Shown here: piece by piece, positions 1 to 13,324 of the stretch
How the letters are laid out: every line of letters begins with the position of its first letter
Numbering within the stretch: the first letter of the stretch is position 1
Assembly: GCA_009599575.1 (NCBI GenBank)
Contig: VWND01000066.1
Coordinates: forward strand, 310,001 to 374,000
Source: Blumeriella jaapii
Lineage: Eukaryota > Ascomycota > Leotiomycetes > Helotiales > Drepanopezizaceae
Length of the DNA: 64,000 bases
Reading direction: 5' to 3'
Notes under the pieces: model-generated
What the model was told of the DNA's origin: nothing
Database searches by the model: none
The model's input: only the letters and a program-made list of their open reading frames with translations
Program-made: the position numbers and the translations under genes

Positions 1-2779
1 GGTAGGAAAGGAAGGGTTTGTGCATGTATATGTGTAGATCTTGTCAAATCAGAGTTGAGCAGAGCACGCCGTATAGCTTTACTGTCGTCTTATGCTCACT
101 GAGCCTATAGGTCTGGTACCTTCATGCTATTGACGTCCTCGAATTGCGGCTTGGTTTTCTCTGGCAAATACATCTTGAGTAGGGCGTTCTTGATCCAGCG
201 ATGCCTGTTCTCCAGCAGCAAAGAACGCCGTTTTACGCGCCGTTTAATTAAATCCCAGACAAGGTGTTCTGGGTGGTGAGAAAAGCGAGGTTCGTAAATT
301 CGAGTAGCCAGACGGGAATATTAACTTCGCTTACCGTGCCATCTAAAACGGGTAGCAAGGCACTAGCGCTATCTCGAAGACATGCGCATGCAGCATTTTG
401 CGAAGAAGAAGAATAGGATTAACAGTTTGAAAAACAACGAAAAAACATCTCCCACGTGTGCCTCCGTGTGAGTTGTGCTGATGCCGTGAGTGAGCCATCC
501 AGACCCCGGGTCAATCAAGTTTGTCAACTTTCCAGAGATCCGAGCACTAGTGATATCTAAGGCGAGAATCCTAACACAGCACTAATCAATCTTTCATTAC
601 CTAACCAACTACAAAGTGACAACGGTCTCATAAGTGCCAAAGGTTGATCAAAACACCCGATGCTAACCAATGGGGCTCGAAAACCGAGCTCGATGCTCTT
701 TGTTGCATATCGCACCCTAACGCCGAGGTAGAAAGTCCGAAAGCCAGCTTGAACATTGTTCAAAGAGCGGAGGGAACGGCCAAGGCAAGCGCTAAATTGG
801 ACAAGAAGCTCCCTCTGAGATGGAAAAAAAGCCCTTACTCGCTAGCTTAGGGCGGGAGGGGAGAGAAATCCTACAGGCGAGTTCGGTCAATAGCAGTAAT
901 CTTGCAGAGACCTTCCCTCTCCGATTCTGCTCATTGCCCGGGAATAATAATACCGATGTCTAGTCAAGCGGAGCTGCAATTAAACGATAGATTACTGACA
1001 GAACCAGGGAGTTTTCTCTTTTCGCGACGCTCATTATGTCGGCACGGTTGACAATCGTACAGAGCCGGCATCATGTAATGGGAAGCGATGACTGTTATTC
1101 GATATCTCGACAATGACTGATGTGAAAATGGAGGTAGTTGAATTCGAAACAAAAAGTTTCTGGATAACCTGCAAGTTGGTAGAATTTGGACCGGGTCTCG
1201 TGATGAAGTAGTAGAACGTATTACGTGAAAGCTGGAAGAATGGCCAGTTCACCTCTCTGTACTATCACTATTCCCACCCCAGAAATATGCGAAATTTCTT
1301 TCTTTTGATATGCGCTAGAAAAACAAAACTTGTATGTAGCTAGAATACTGGCTGGTCTTACAAAACTTTTACTCCGTATGTTTCAAGGACAACGATCACC
1401 CGATTATACTGTACTTAGAAACCTTCTGCGTTCCCTTCTCAAGGATCTCGATAAGCGAAGAGCGGGGTGCATTTCCGATGGAAATCTTAATCCGTGCTGG
1501 TTGAGACGGAACTCTGATGAGCATGTTAGCCAGGGATAGCTTGGTTGGAAGCTGGCCCTTTACAGTACGGCATACCTACTGAGAATCCCAGAAGGATTGT
1601 GTTGAAGGGAAAAGGCGGAAATTAAGAATTAGCTCTACTATCGAAAACCCGGTATAGCGCCTTCCAATAACCGCCCGACCGAACACAACCGATCCGACAG
1701 CATATTTGGCGGAGGAAAGGGTGTCGGTGGAGCATACGCAGAATGACTGTAAGCAGTTTTGCGTACAAAATTAAAACGCTCCAGAGACAACTCGGCGTCG
1801 TCAGCTTTCGAAATTCGGAAAGTGCTTTCAAAGACTATACATCTGAGATACCGCGGGATCAGAGACCCGGCATGTGCGTATTAAAAGAGTTTTTCCTCAA
1901 TCTTGGCTTTTACTCTTTAAATACGTACATATTTTATAATTTCTCAAACCAATAAAGGTCACTTCACCAACACCATAGAGAACCATTCCGCCTGTAAGGG
2001 AAGCTCTCAAATAGCAGGCCCAATCGCCAAACATTTCTCTTCACTAATTGCTTTCTCGAGGATCTATTGTATATAAAAATCCCCAGCTTAGAACGTCCTA
2101 TGTCCTACGAGAGGCTGAGGTGGTTTTGCCCCTCCTGACGTTAAACAATATCATTATCATCATCATCGCCTTTCACAGTTCTAAAATCTATTACACATTT
2201 TCTACTCAGATGTAAAATAGCTGCATGACGCGCAACGCTAGAGATACGCTGACAACGGCAATCAAGATGCGCCCAAAAGTCCATGGTCATGTTGGTACAG
2301 ATATGGCAAGTACCAGTTTTACAAAATCAACACTGCGTGCACGTCTGATTTTCTGACTAGAATGATATTATTTCGTGGTCTACGGAAATGAACTTGAGAA
2401 ATGATGCTCCTTTCATCCTGTCCCCGCTTTAAATGATGATTGTTTTGCGTAAGATTTTCATCAAAGAATTTGACACAGGATTCTGAGTTTCAAATTTGAT
2501 AAAAACAAGAGGAAAACTCTTTCCTCAGCAATGGGTTAGATGTATGGAGGATTTCCCGCTCAGTTTCTTGCTTTCGGCAGGCCCGAGCAGTTTCCTCTTG
2601 CGAGAGAACTGAACGGGAGGATCGAGAGATTTTCATCCGAGTCATGGAGCTCGGGAACAAATTTAAATGACCCGGAGTTTTGACACAGTAAGTGATTGAG
2701 ATGTTGATCCGCAAACGAGCAGACGAGCAGACGATATAAACATGCCTGGGAGCAAGCCCCCCACGAGATTTGTTTAGCG
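1..2779. other. Intergenic region without a recognisable gene
   Basis: Only open frames shorter than about 70 codons occur upstream of the first transporter gene, none with recognisable domains. Base composition is more AT-rich than the gene-dense part of the window. The last few hundred bases presumably hold the promoter of the MFS gene. No tRNA, transposon ends or long repeats were seen. A relic of an old, mutated repeat cannot be excluded. Confidence 0.5.
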
Positions 2780-5044
2780 ATGGCAAACCCCGGCGAAAAA
2801 ACACAAGACGGCAGTCGACTCTCGCACGAAGTAAATACGCAATCTTCAACCTCAAAAAAAAAATCTCAGGGCATACTAAACACGAATAAGGAATTCGAGA
2901 CCATATCCGAATATGTAGAGGCGAAGAATTTAACCGATTCACTGGGACGGAGAGAGTCAAGTGCGTCGGGACGATCGCATCGTAGCCGAACAAGGTCGCA
3001 GAATAGATGTGGCTGCGATATTAATGGAGGGGTGGATGGGCAAAGTTTCGAATCAAAAGAAGGGGATAAGGATCCATATGATATTGTCTGGGGCGGGGGA
3101 GATGCAGATCCGTTAAATCCAAGGAGTATGAGCTCGGCGAGGAAGTGGTTGGTAGTATTGATTCTATCGGCAAGCTCGTTCTGTGTGTAAGTCTTTGGCC
3201 CCATCTTGGAGTGGTAACGTAGAGGTTGCTAGGCTTGGGAAATTTCGTAGAAAGGCTGGAGAAGTGATTGCTAATTCGTACAGGACTTCCGCATGCTCGA
3301 TATATGCTTCTACATACGACCAGACCACCAAGGAGTTCCAGATCTCGAGACTTGTTGCAACATTAGGCTTGTCCCTGTACATCCTGGGATTGGGCATCGG
3401 TCCTCTTTTTTTAGGACCGCTGTCGGAGTTCTACGGTCGTCGACCGATCTACCTAGTCGCGTTCAGTATGTTCTTGATATGGCTCATTCCCTCAGCTGTT
3501 GCGCAAAACATCCAAACCCTGCTGGTTGGTAGATATCTGGATGGAATGGCAGGAAGCGCGTTCCTGTCGGTAGCAGGAGGAACAGTTGGAGATATGTTCA
3601 GCCGCGAGCAACTCCAACTGCCCATGATGATACTCACTGCTTCGCCATTTCTCGGACCTTCTCTTGGACCCCTCATTGGAGGGTTCATCAACCAGAATTA
3701 CTCCTGGCGTTGGACTTTCTACTTCCTGGCGATCTGGTCCGGGATCCAGCTTGTCATGATAGCGCTTTTCGTGCCAGAAACCTACCACCCCATCTTGCTC
3801 CAGAAAAAGGCTCGAAGGATTCGAAATGAAACCGGTGACGATCGGTGGATGTCAGCAATGGACAGGAACACGAACTCGATATCCAGAACCATTGGACTGT
3901 CGCTCCTCCGACCCTTTCAACTCTTGTTCCTGGAGCCAATGGTGTTTAATCTGTGTCTATTCTCGTCTATCTTGGCAGGTGTGCTTTACATGTTCTTTGG
4001 AGCGTTTCATTTTATCTTCCAAGGGGTTTACGGTTTCACGCTTTCGCAAACAGGATTAACGTTCCTGGGACTATTCGTTGGCATGTGCTTTGCTTCTGCG
4101 ACGACTCCTCTCTGGCGCCGAAATTACGCAAGACTGATCCGACAGCGCGAGGAGAGAACGGGCGAAGTCGGAGGTAGCGAACCCGAATACCGCCTCCCCC
4201 CAGCAATAGCTGGAAGCGTGCTGGTGACTATAGGCCTAATCGTGTTCGCATGGACTCCATATCCATCTGGTCCGTGGCAAGCACTCTCCGTGTCCCCAGA
4301 ACTAAGCGCTAACTGAAAGGTCCCAAATAGTCCACTGGATCGTGCCTATCATCGGGAGTGGTATTTTTGGCATGGGGTAAGCCACTACTCTCATCTCTAC
4401 TATTCCCTAATCTGGCTATGCTTGCGAGTAGCTTCTGGCCGTATGACCGAGCTCAAGTGGTGCAAAGGACGAAGAAGTGTTGTACCTGCAGAGCATCTGC
4501 TATCAACCGCTACTGTTCCAACACCTGATCTGTACTGGGTCAGATTTACACTTCAACTCCAGTCTTACAAAATCCACCGGCTCCCAAAAGCCCCTGACTT
4601 GTAGCTGACTACAGCTCGAACCTGGGTTGCAGACATATATTATGCACATGCGGGTTGAAAGATTGAAAATAACATCATGTGGCTAACCGATTGAAACGCG
4701 CAGGACAAACCTCGTCTTCAGTGGCATACTTACCTTCCTCGTTGACGCATACCCTCTGTATGCTGCCAGTAGCTTGGCGGCCAATACTTTCGCGCGCAGC
4801 GTCGTTGGAGGTGCCTTACCCCACTCTATCACACTTGTCATGTTGGTTACCTTCTGGATGAGATTGAGGCTGATGATCCATAGCTTCTTTTCCTCTTTTC
4901 GGTATGCAGATGTACCACAAGTTAGGATGCCATTGGGGTAATTCCCTGCTTGCGTTGCTCACGCTAGCCATGGCTCCCTTTCCATACCTGTTTTTTGTAT
5001 ATGGGAAGCGAATTAGAGGCACCAGTCGGTTCGCGACTTCCTAA
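2780..5044 (+). CDS. MFS transporter, drug:H+ antiporter (DHA1) type
   Basis: This is a twelve-helix major facilitator superfamily transporter of the fungal DHA1 type, which usually exports toxins or small metabolites at the plasma membrane. I read five exons: 2780-3186, 3284-4269, 4331-4376, 4704-4810 and 4884-5044, giving 568 residues. The N-terminal ~115 residues are a hydrophilic cytosolic tail. Family marks are the DPxNPRxxS motif before helix 1, the helix 2-3 loop GPLSEFYGRRPIY, LVGRYLDGMAGSAFLSVAGG, and the C-terminal LVDAYPLYAASSLAANTFAR followed by FPLFGMQMYHKLG. All splice phases agree. The third intron is 327 bp, far longer than the other introns (61-97 bp). The substrate cannot be inferred; no biosynthetic genes are adjacent. 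Confidence 0.88.
4377..4703 (+). other. Unusually long intron (327 bp) of the MFS gene
   Basis: Donor GTAAGC and acceptor GCGCAG join the codons for GMG and TNLVFSG, as expected for the family. The other introns of this gene are 61, 73 and 97 bp. I see no tRNA, snoRNA or transposon in the extra sequence. Confidence 0.7.
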
Positions 5045-7135
5045 GCGACAACTATTTGAGATACCTGCTGGTTCAAGTATCAGGGCTTGCACTGTCTATT
5101 TTGAGATGGATCGCTTACATGGTTGTCTTCGTGTCGTGTATCTGGGGATTGGAGTTACCATGGTTGAACATGCATAAGGAAGGGTTGGCGTTGGTTTGGA
5201 AGATCACAGAGGAGTGGCCGAACAGCACAACCTCTTATCAAGTTCAAAAGAAATCTTCGTGTCTTGTCACATTACACTTGATCGACTTGCGTGTTCAAGT
5301 GTTTGAGCATTGTGGTTCGCGGGCTGAATCTGTACGTGCTTGGGACCCAGAGCCATGTATCCCCGCCTCGTAGCACAGCGGCACGACAGAATGTTTCATC
5401 CCAAGAAACCAAGATGATAGTCGGACATATGTTGATCATGAAACAGATCTCGAATTCGTGATTTTCTCGTAACGTGATTGCCCCCTTTACATTGCACAAC
5501 CCGCCGCCGTAGGATTGGAGCCGGCCATACAACGCCCCTTGTTGTTGATGCCGTCGTTTAGCGAGTTGCGGAATTTTAATCAGAGTTCGGTCAACTGCTG
5601 CAGGCGATCGTGGCATCTGACGATGGGTCTCGACAAGAGAGAGGCGTCCCCATGTGACTCTCACCGTGAGATGTTTTGTGCAACGCTGGGCCACACCTGT
5701 TGGTGCTGGGGATAGTGGGAAGACCCGTGGGAACGGGTACCCTGTCTCTGGTCTAGCCTCTTGTCACCACTCCCGCCCAGCTCTGATGACCAGCGAGAGC
5801 GGTGCATCGTACCGCTGCCGTTGAAGTGGAGCAGAACCGACGTCTCCTCCGCGCTCCTGGGCCAGCTTCATTGTTGTGATTGCCCCTGTTTACAGAAAGG
5901 ATAAGCGAGGGGCTAGCGGATGAACAAAAGGCCGGCTGCCCGGAGCCGGACCCAGTCAGCCGTACGGTACCGTACGTACGTACAGACAAGAACTTCCTTT
6001 CTTTCCTGCGCAACCTCAACCACGTTCTGCCACGCGCACCCAAAGACGACCAGAGTGATACAGACCTCGATCGAACATTACGCACTCAATGCGACGCCCT
6101 CAACTCGCCAGCAGCAGTGTCGGCCGGCGTGTGTAGCGGGAAACTACATCAACTCGAACCCCCGCCTATACACTCGTACCTAGAGGTCGGCAACCGCCTC
6201 AGCTCCCAATAGCCCGGATGAGATTCCTCAACGCCTCTCTTCCTGCAGACCCATATCCTCGTCGGCCGAAGCTTGAGACGGAGCCCGCGGACGAACTCAG
6301 CCAATACTTGGAGTCGCCATATATAGCAGAGATACGGCGCTCTTGGGCATCAATGCCCTATCTGCTGCAGAGCGAGCAGATTGGTGCCGGGTACACGCAT
6401 TCAGCGCCCACAGCACGTTGCACCGCATTGCGTCGCTCGCCTGCCAGGCCGCCAGCACCGCCATTCCCTGGGGCCGAAGAGCAGACAAGAAGGTGATCGT
6501 TCTGGTCGGCGACTAAGACGTGGCGCAGTATTGCGAGCTCGTAGTGCCTGGGACGAGCGATCATAGGGCAAGGGGGGCGGTGGTGATACTGGGAATTGCG
6601 GGAGGGGGTAGGGCTTGACATTCGTTGGGAGGAGCTTGGAAGCGAACGAAGAATAGGGCAGGAGCGGGAACAGCCAGCCTGGCGCATGCGAACTTGTGCT
6701 TGTGTGCAGAGAGGCACGCGACGAAACGTGGTAGACGCTTGAGAGAGCCGGGTACGTACCTGCTACTTGGCAACTTGCTTGGGACGGCGCATTGAGTTGC
6801 AGAAGAGAGGATCGGATTTCCGGCTGGGAGGAGACAGGTGCGGCCGTTGCAGCCCGGCGGGGATAGACCGAAGGTCTGGAAGCCTGGAAAGTCGTCGAGG
6901 ACCGACGAAGCTGAGTGTGGAGGTGCAGGCAAAGTCATTGTGCATTGTGGTTGCGCCAGCCGGCGGGCGGTTCCCACCAATCCGTGCGGATACTGCCTTC
7001 TGTGCTACAGAGCCTTCTGCGGACAGGCTGCTTCCAGGGTCTCTGGCGAACGAGTCAACTACAGGGGTCGCTATTGTATCGATTGACGAGGTGTGGTGTC
7101 GCAGAGACCCGCTAGCTTCGACAATATAAGGCAGC
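5045..7135. other. Intergenic region / presumed promoter and leader of acuK
   Basis: No credible gene is seen in about 2.1 kb. Short GC-rich frames at 5.9-7.1 kb overlap on both strands, lack domains and look like chance. The 3' part is probably the promoter and a long 5' leader of the acuK gene; short upstream ATGs are present. Confidence 0.5.
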
Positions 7136-9411
7136 ATGTCGGGAGATACTGCGATAGATGACCTTGAGGTTTCGGATGGCGCTTCGGAGAATGACTCGAG
7201 TGATCATGATCATGAGCCCGATGTTCTAGAGAGAGAGGAGGGCGAGAATACCGACATGGCCGAGCAGAAATTCAGACCGGATGTTGATGAGAATGGCAAG
7301 GCGGGGGGGGGATCGGCAGTGACAACATCGAAACCGAAGCTGGATCCGAAAGACCCACTGCGACCCAGGAGGAAAAAGGCAAGGAGAGCATGCTTTGCTT
7401 GCCAGCGAGCTCACTTGACGTGTGGTATGTTTGTGTCCTCGGTGGGGGGAGGATTTGGTTCCAACTGCTTGGACCCTCTAACACAACGCCGACCGCATCG
7501 GAATGCGGTACTAACTGATGCGAAGAGTGCTGATGATGATTTCAGGTGATGAGCGTCCTTGCCAGCGTTGCATCAAAAGAGGTCTCGCCGACGCTTGTCA
7601 GGATGGTGTGAGGAAGAAAGCCAAGTATCTTCACGATGCTCCAGTAGAAGCTCTTCGGCCAGTCCTTGGCCCCAATTACAATGCGAACAGCAGTAATCGA
7701 ACCGGTCCAACGACAAACAGCTCTTCCAATACTTCTCCCGGCATTGGCGGTTTCTTCTCACAACCCGATACGTCACCCTCATATCCTATCTTTGCATCCC
7801 AGCAACAGCCAATGCCACCTCCGCTTCAGTCAAGGCTCTCTTACGCAAATCAGCAATCACCCATTTCCCCAACATTTCAGAACCAGGGAAACCAGCAGCA
7901 ACCATCGATGCAGGCTTTAGTGCCCCAAGTTACGAACTCGCAGGATGCGCAAGCAAATTTTGGTGGAGCATTGTTTGATCCTAGCAACCCAGCGCTTTTC
8001 AATTTCGATTTGGAGGGCCTGAATTTCGGGAACCACTACGGGGCTTTGGAATTTGGTATGCTGGGACACATGTCCTCAGGAGCCGCCGAGGATCCGCCTA
8101 AAGATGCCTCTATCTCTGCACAAGGAATGGGCGACGTCAACTACAGCAGCGATGTTTTTGGAAACAACATGGCCTCCTTCCCTCAGATGTACGGCCAAGA
8201 TATTTCTATAGAGTATGCAGGACATGAACGCCAGAATAGCCAGATGTTTCCCATGCATCATGGTCTACCACACGCCTATGCCATTGCTACCGGCCCGACG
8301 AGCTTGAATAGCCCTAGTACGGACGCAAGCCCACAGGCGAGTGGGATGGGCTTCGAGACTTCACCGACTGCAACTAGCTACACCTCAAATGCCGTACATC
8401 AAGCATCAGCTGCCCAGCGAACAGCCAAGCGGCAAGATACGAAGTCTGCGGCAGGCAAACTCGGACCTGCTTCCATCCTTGGGAAGCGTAGCAGAGATCC
8501 TTCTTCCATCTACGATACAGTTCACGAACCATACTCATACACCCAAGGCTTTCACAATCTAACCGCTTTCCTACAACGTCGCTTCTCTCCGAACAAAACT
8601 CTGCGAATCGCCAAGTCTCTTGCTTCTATCCGTCCCTCGTTTATATCCTGCACCAAGACTCTCAACAGGCAAGACTTGATTTTCATGGAAAAGTGCTTTC
8701 AAAGAACACTTTTCGAGTACGACGATTTCATGGTCAATTGCTGTACGCCAACTATCGTATGTCGGAGGACTGGTGAAATAGCAGCTGTCAACAAAGAATT
8801 CACGCTGCTCACCGGCTGGAAGAAAGACGTTCTCTTGGGCAAAGAACCAAACCTCAACGTGAACACTGGTAAAGGAGGCTCGGACGCTTCTGGGCCCGGT
8901 AGCTCCACCAATTCTGGACGAGCCGGCCTTGCAACGCCACGAATGCGCCCCTCGAGTCTCGTCGATCCACCAAATCGAGACGGTAGGCCCCAGCCCGTCT
9001 TCTTAGCGGAACTGCTTGATGACGATAGTGTGATTGAATTCTATGAGGACTTTGCTCGCTTGGCGTTTGGTGACAGCAGAGGCAGTGTGACGACGCGATG
9101 CAAGATGCTGATGTATCAGACAACCGACGGGATCGAGTCCCTCGGACAGAAGGCCGATCCTGCGCCGAAGCAGAAGCGACCCGAGACCACAGGAGGTATT
9201 GGTGGGCTGGGCCATCGAGTACGGGAGATTGATGGCGAACACGGCATTGATAAGCTTCATCGGGACGGGAAGCTAGACTGCACCTATTGCTGGACCGTCA
9301 AGCGGGATGTTTTTGACATCCCCATGTTGATTGTCATGAACGTAAGTTTCAATCTGCCGGCCTTCAATTAAGCTTCGACTGACGAGTTTACAGTTTCTGC
9401 CCTGCATCTGA
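7136..9411 (+). CDS. acuK: Transcription activator of gluconeogenesis AcuK/Ert1
   Basis: This zinc-cluster factor activates gluconeogenic genes (PEP carboxykinase, fructose-1,6-bisphosphatase) during growth on two-carbon and TCA-cycle carbon sources, as shown for Aspergillus AcuK and yeast Ert1. Exons are 7136-7424, 7546-9341 and 9394-9411, giving 700 residues. The Zn(2)Cys(6) domain is split by intron 1, with cysteines at about 86, 89, 96, 102, 105 and 114 in the context [20 protein letters not shown], followed by [13 protein letters not shown] Ser/Gln/Pro-rich middle leads into a PAS-like region (about 485-640) containing [19 protein letters not shown]. The third exon encodes only the conserved end FLPCI. 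The frame is intact. The close paralogue AcuM/Rds2 is less likely because the linker after the zinc cluster matches AcuK. Confidence 0.92.
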
Positions 9412-10118
9412 GCTGTCTCCTTGTGCATCTTTTTTAGCTTTTCCTTGGCGTTTTTCAGCATTTCTCGTACACGCAACTGGTGCATTTTGGGGTTCCGGCT
9501 TGGCTGCATACCACGGATTGAGGAAGCATTTGGAATGGAGATACAGAGGAAAGGCGCAAATGGGTTCTGATGCGTTCATGAAATATGGATTGGGAGGTTG
9601 CATCTTGGGAAGGATAAGGGCTACAGGATGCTCTTTCATGAGCTGGATGGCGTTCTGGCTTCTACTCTTCTTCTATCTCTTTGTCTTCTGCATGTTATAC
9701 AAGTGACGGGTGGTGATCTAGAGGATGCCTCAGAGCTGAAATTGATGTGAGGTAGAAAGGGGAGGTGGGCCTGCGTTGTGTATACCTTCTGCTGGTAGAT
9801 TGCCGCCCTCGATAAAAGAGGGGGGAAGTCCAAACCACGTACAATTCTGTATCTCTCATCTTTTTCTTCTCCTTTGCCTCTTCTTTCTGACTCCCTCTCT
9901 TGGCTCCTCGTGACGCCAGCTTGACTTGGAGGATCCGATGCGTCGGGTAAAAGTAAACAAAGTGGTAGCCATCTCGCCAAGCCGTGCTTTTGTCGGCAAG
10001 ACTTCAACCCCGCGGTTGATCAACATCAATGCACGTCAGCCTCGCGCGCATCGTTGCGACCAAGACGTGTCTTCCATTTCTCTCGAACATCAAAATACAC
10101 TCGGAACAACAGAATACC
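9412..10118. other. acuK 3' region and riboflavin kinase promoter
   Basis: No gene. A pyrimidine-rich tract around 9840-9910 on the + strand is typical of the region just upstream of fungal transcription starts. Confidence 0.5.
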
Positions 10119-10859
10119 ATGGCAGAGCCGATCGAACCCAAAGCCGACGGCCGCGCAGCCCGACCCAGCATCATCGGCCCCGAGTCCGGGCCCGAGCCGC
10201 CCTTCCCCCTCCGCATGGGCGGGAAAGTCGTCTCTGGCTTCGGACGAGGCTCTAAGGAAGTTCGTCTTCGTCTTCGTCTCTGTCGTTGTTCTATCTCTTG
10301 AATGCCCCGGAGGATTGGATAGCAAATCGGGCTCACAAGAATCATGTAGCTCGGCATCCCCACGGCCAACATCCCCGTCGACAACACGCCGTGGATCGAG
10401 GGCGTCGAATCCGGCGTCTACTTCGGCTGGGCCTCGATCCAGCTCCCCTCCGACCACCCCTCGCTGGCCTCCTCTCCCGAATCGGCGGCGCAGCCGTCCA
10501 CGACGTTCACGTCGTCGTCCTCCGTCGTCATCACGACGCTCGCGGTCCCCGCCGCTGCCCGCGCGCAAGGCTGGCGCGTCTTCCCCATGGTCATGTCCAT
10601 CGGCTTCAACCCGTTCTACAAGAACACCGTACGGAGCGCCGAGGTGCACATCATGCAGAAGTTCGAGCGGGACTTTTACGGAAGCGAGATGCGGCTGGAG
10701 ATCCTGGGGTTCATTCGGAAGGAGCTGGATTATGTGAGTGTGGAGGCGCTGATTGGCGACATTCGGACGGATATTGAGGTTGCGGGGAGGAGTCTAGATA
10801 GGGAGGCGTGGAGAAGTTATGGGGAGCATGGCTGGCTTTGGGGGCAGGGTGAGGCTTGA
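10119..10859 (+). CDS. FMN1: Riboflavin kinase
   Basis: Riboflavin kinase phosphorylates riboflavin to FMN with ATP, the first step of flavin cofactor synthesis. Two exons, 10119-10259 and 10350-10859, give 216 residues. The intron (donor GTTCGT, weaker than consensus) splits the nucleotide-binding signature GFGRGSKE / [11 protein letters not shown]. Further family motifs are [44 protein letters not shown] and [15 protein letters not shown]. Residues about 83-120 are a Ser/Thr/Ala-rich insertion between core strands that the short yeast-type enzyme does not need. The frame is intact. Context gives no regulatory hint. Confidence 0.92.
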
Positions 10860-11610
10860 AAGGGAGTGTGAGAGTGTGAGAGGGTGTGGGTGAAGTGTTC
10901 ATTAGGTTGGCGCGGGGAACTCGACCAAATCAGAGGCGGATGCTGACGAGTTGACAAGATACATGTCTCTTTGTAGAGCTGGAGACGGATAGATGGTTAT
11001 AGACGGCCGGGACATAGACTGGTTGGCTTCTGAGTGCACTTTAGCGATGATAATACTTTACTCCTTATCCCTGAAACGGGGCCGTCTTTCTTTCAGTTAC
11101 GTTGCATTCATGTTTGAACCTATCTTTTCATGCTCCTTTACCATGTGCAGTTATGCTCCCAGCTGTCCTCGCTTACCGCCTTGCTTCCTCGCTTCCCCTA
11201 TTTCTGACCGGGCACCATCGTTTCGTTCAGGGCATCCAGATCACATCAGCACTACTTTAATCACTCTCCCGGGAGATGTCACCAGAATCTACATCGCTCC
11301 TCGAAAAGAACCACCAGCCAGCTGCCCAATTCTGCGCCAACCACGTCCAGGTGGTTTGTCGCAACCGAGTATTTACTTCCGTGCTACTAACTTGCCACCG
11401 TCTTGACTCTTCTTTCCTATACAAACATACACACACAGGATCAGAACACTACCAACCATCTCCTAGTCACAGCCACCGATCTTTCTCATTTCATCCTGCT
11501 TTCTCCTGTCCCGTTTCGGCCTTCTTCTTTTCCATCCCACCATCGCACCGCACCACCATTCACAACTTTGCTCTTCTGCTCTTCTCTCATTCCTTGTCTT
11601 TCTCCTTCTC

Positions 11611-11651
11611 AAGCTCCAGCTCCAGCTCCAGCTCCAATTCCAGCTCCAAGG
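11611..11651. repeat. AGCTCC hexanucleotide repeat
   Basis: About six tandem copies of AGCTCC with one interrupted copy, inside the CT-rich tract. Confidence 0.8.
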
Positions 11652-13267
11652 TACATGCGCAGGACACACCAAGCAAGGAAAGCATGCCCGTGCTTACTAG
11701 TAGTGTTCCTACCACCTCACATCCACCTCAAATCTCGGTACGGCTGTGAGGGAGATGTAGACAGCTTGCAGTACAAGCAGACTTCCGAAAGAGACAGCCA
11801 TGAATTGCTGCACTCGGCCCGCTGGCTTACCCACTGCTAGCTCTGGGTTTTCTTTTATGGGAACTACGTTTGAAGCAGGGAGGTAGCTATGTCGCTTGAT
11901 GAAGCAGCTGTGGCTTAGTTTTTAGGTAGGCAGGTACCCAGGTAAAAGTCAAGGCCGAGTGGTATTTAGCGAATGAATGTTTCCAACCTAGTAAATCGCA
12001 CCTCCAGCTTCGATTCACAATTTACAATCTTTTTTACAATTTTCGAAAAGAGCCAATCAAGGTGTTTGGTGTTGGGATCTTGGTCTTCAAATTGGCGTAT
12101 TCCGATCTCGGTTTTAATCGAGTATCAAAGGGTTGATCAGTGCATGATGTCTCGTCGCGCGAATTACGTCGCTGAATTTTGCTTGATGACTACATTCTCA
12201 ATTTCAGTCCTTGAATTAGCGTACAATTTTTGAAATTTCTTTCGAAATTCAAGAGATACGTACAAACCCTTCGTAGCAAGAATAAGTTGATGATGATGAT
12301 ATTATTTAACGTCTGGAGGGAGCAGTGAAACTGCGCTACCTCAAGCCTCCCGCAGGGCATTGGAGACGTGCTAAGCTGGGGATTTTTACATACTGTACTG
12401 TACTGTACAAGAGACCCTGGAGAAAGCAGTTATGTTGAAGAAATGTGTGACAAAAAGGTCTGCTATTTGAGCCCTTCCCCTACAGGCGGAATGGTTGAGG
12501 ACTCTATTTTCTGCAAAAGGGGATATGGAAGTGCTTTACAAAAGGTCAATATCATTCGTTTCGGTTGAAAAGGGCACAATGCAAAATATAAGATGGCTAG
12601 TTTGTACTGTCGCTAGGGAGCTAGCCGATGAGCTTCCACCTAGCTGCGATTCCCAGTGTCACAACAACAAACTGTGAGCGATGCCTTCGTTATCTGGGTC
12701 GAGCGCTGCTGGGATGTTGAGCTCGGGTTTCGAAATTGACTTTGGATGGGCATTCGAGATTGGAGGAAGGGAGGGCTGGAAGGTGTACAGTATACCATGT
12801 ACTGGGGGTTGTTGGGGTAAACAAGGTGGCTGGTGCTAAGCGAGACATGGATGCGCGCTGCGATTCCACTCACAACAATGGTTACAATCTTTTTGTTCTT
12901 TGTTTCTAACTCCCGCATCTTCTAAGCAAGTCTACAATACTCTGAGCTTCCAATTTCCAATCGCACCAAATCAGATCCAACATAGGTACAGTCAGGCTGT
13001 TCAACTCTTCGGCTATCAATAAGCAACTCAGATACACCCGACCCCGGCCACCAGCCACCCGTGTCTTACATAGCAACGCTCAGGCCCTGTCATCTTTGCC
13101 CACCGGCCAACCACTCAATTGCGCTGGCCATTGGCCCTGCCATCTTCTTTTGTTGTTTATGGTCCCTCTTTAGGCGAGATTTCCCAGCCTTGTCTATTTC
13201 GTCGCGATGATTAAAACCAGTGTTGCGCCCTTTTGCGTCGGCTCTTATCCTTCCACACTTTGCAACC

Positions 13268-13324
13268 CATCACTGCATTCCATCACTGCATTCTATCACT
13301 GCATTTCATCACTGCATTCCATCT
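13268..13324. repeat. Tandem repeat, 13-14 bp unit CATCACTGCATTC
   Basis: Four near-identical tandem copies of CATCACTGCATTC (T/C variants) lie about 350 bp upstream of the microprotein start. Confidence 0.85.

Noticed and set aside
4600..4650. tRNA-like T-arm (GGTTCGAGC on the minus strand)
   Set aside because: No T-stem, acceptor stem or anticodon arm can be paired around it; it lies in an MFS intron.
11276..11840. Frames of 145-157 codons after a CT-rich leader
   Set aside because: Low-complexity Ser/Pro/Thr sequence without domain or exon continuation; more likely promoter and leader.
13268..13324. CRISPR-like short repeats
   Set aside because: Copies are directly tandem without spacers, and the genome is fungal.
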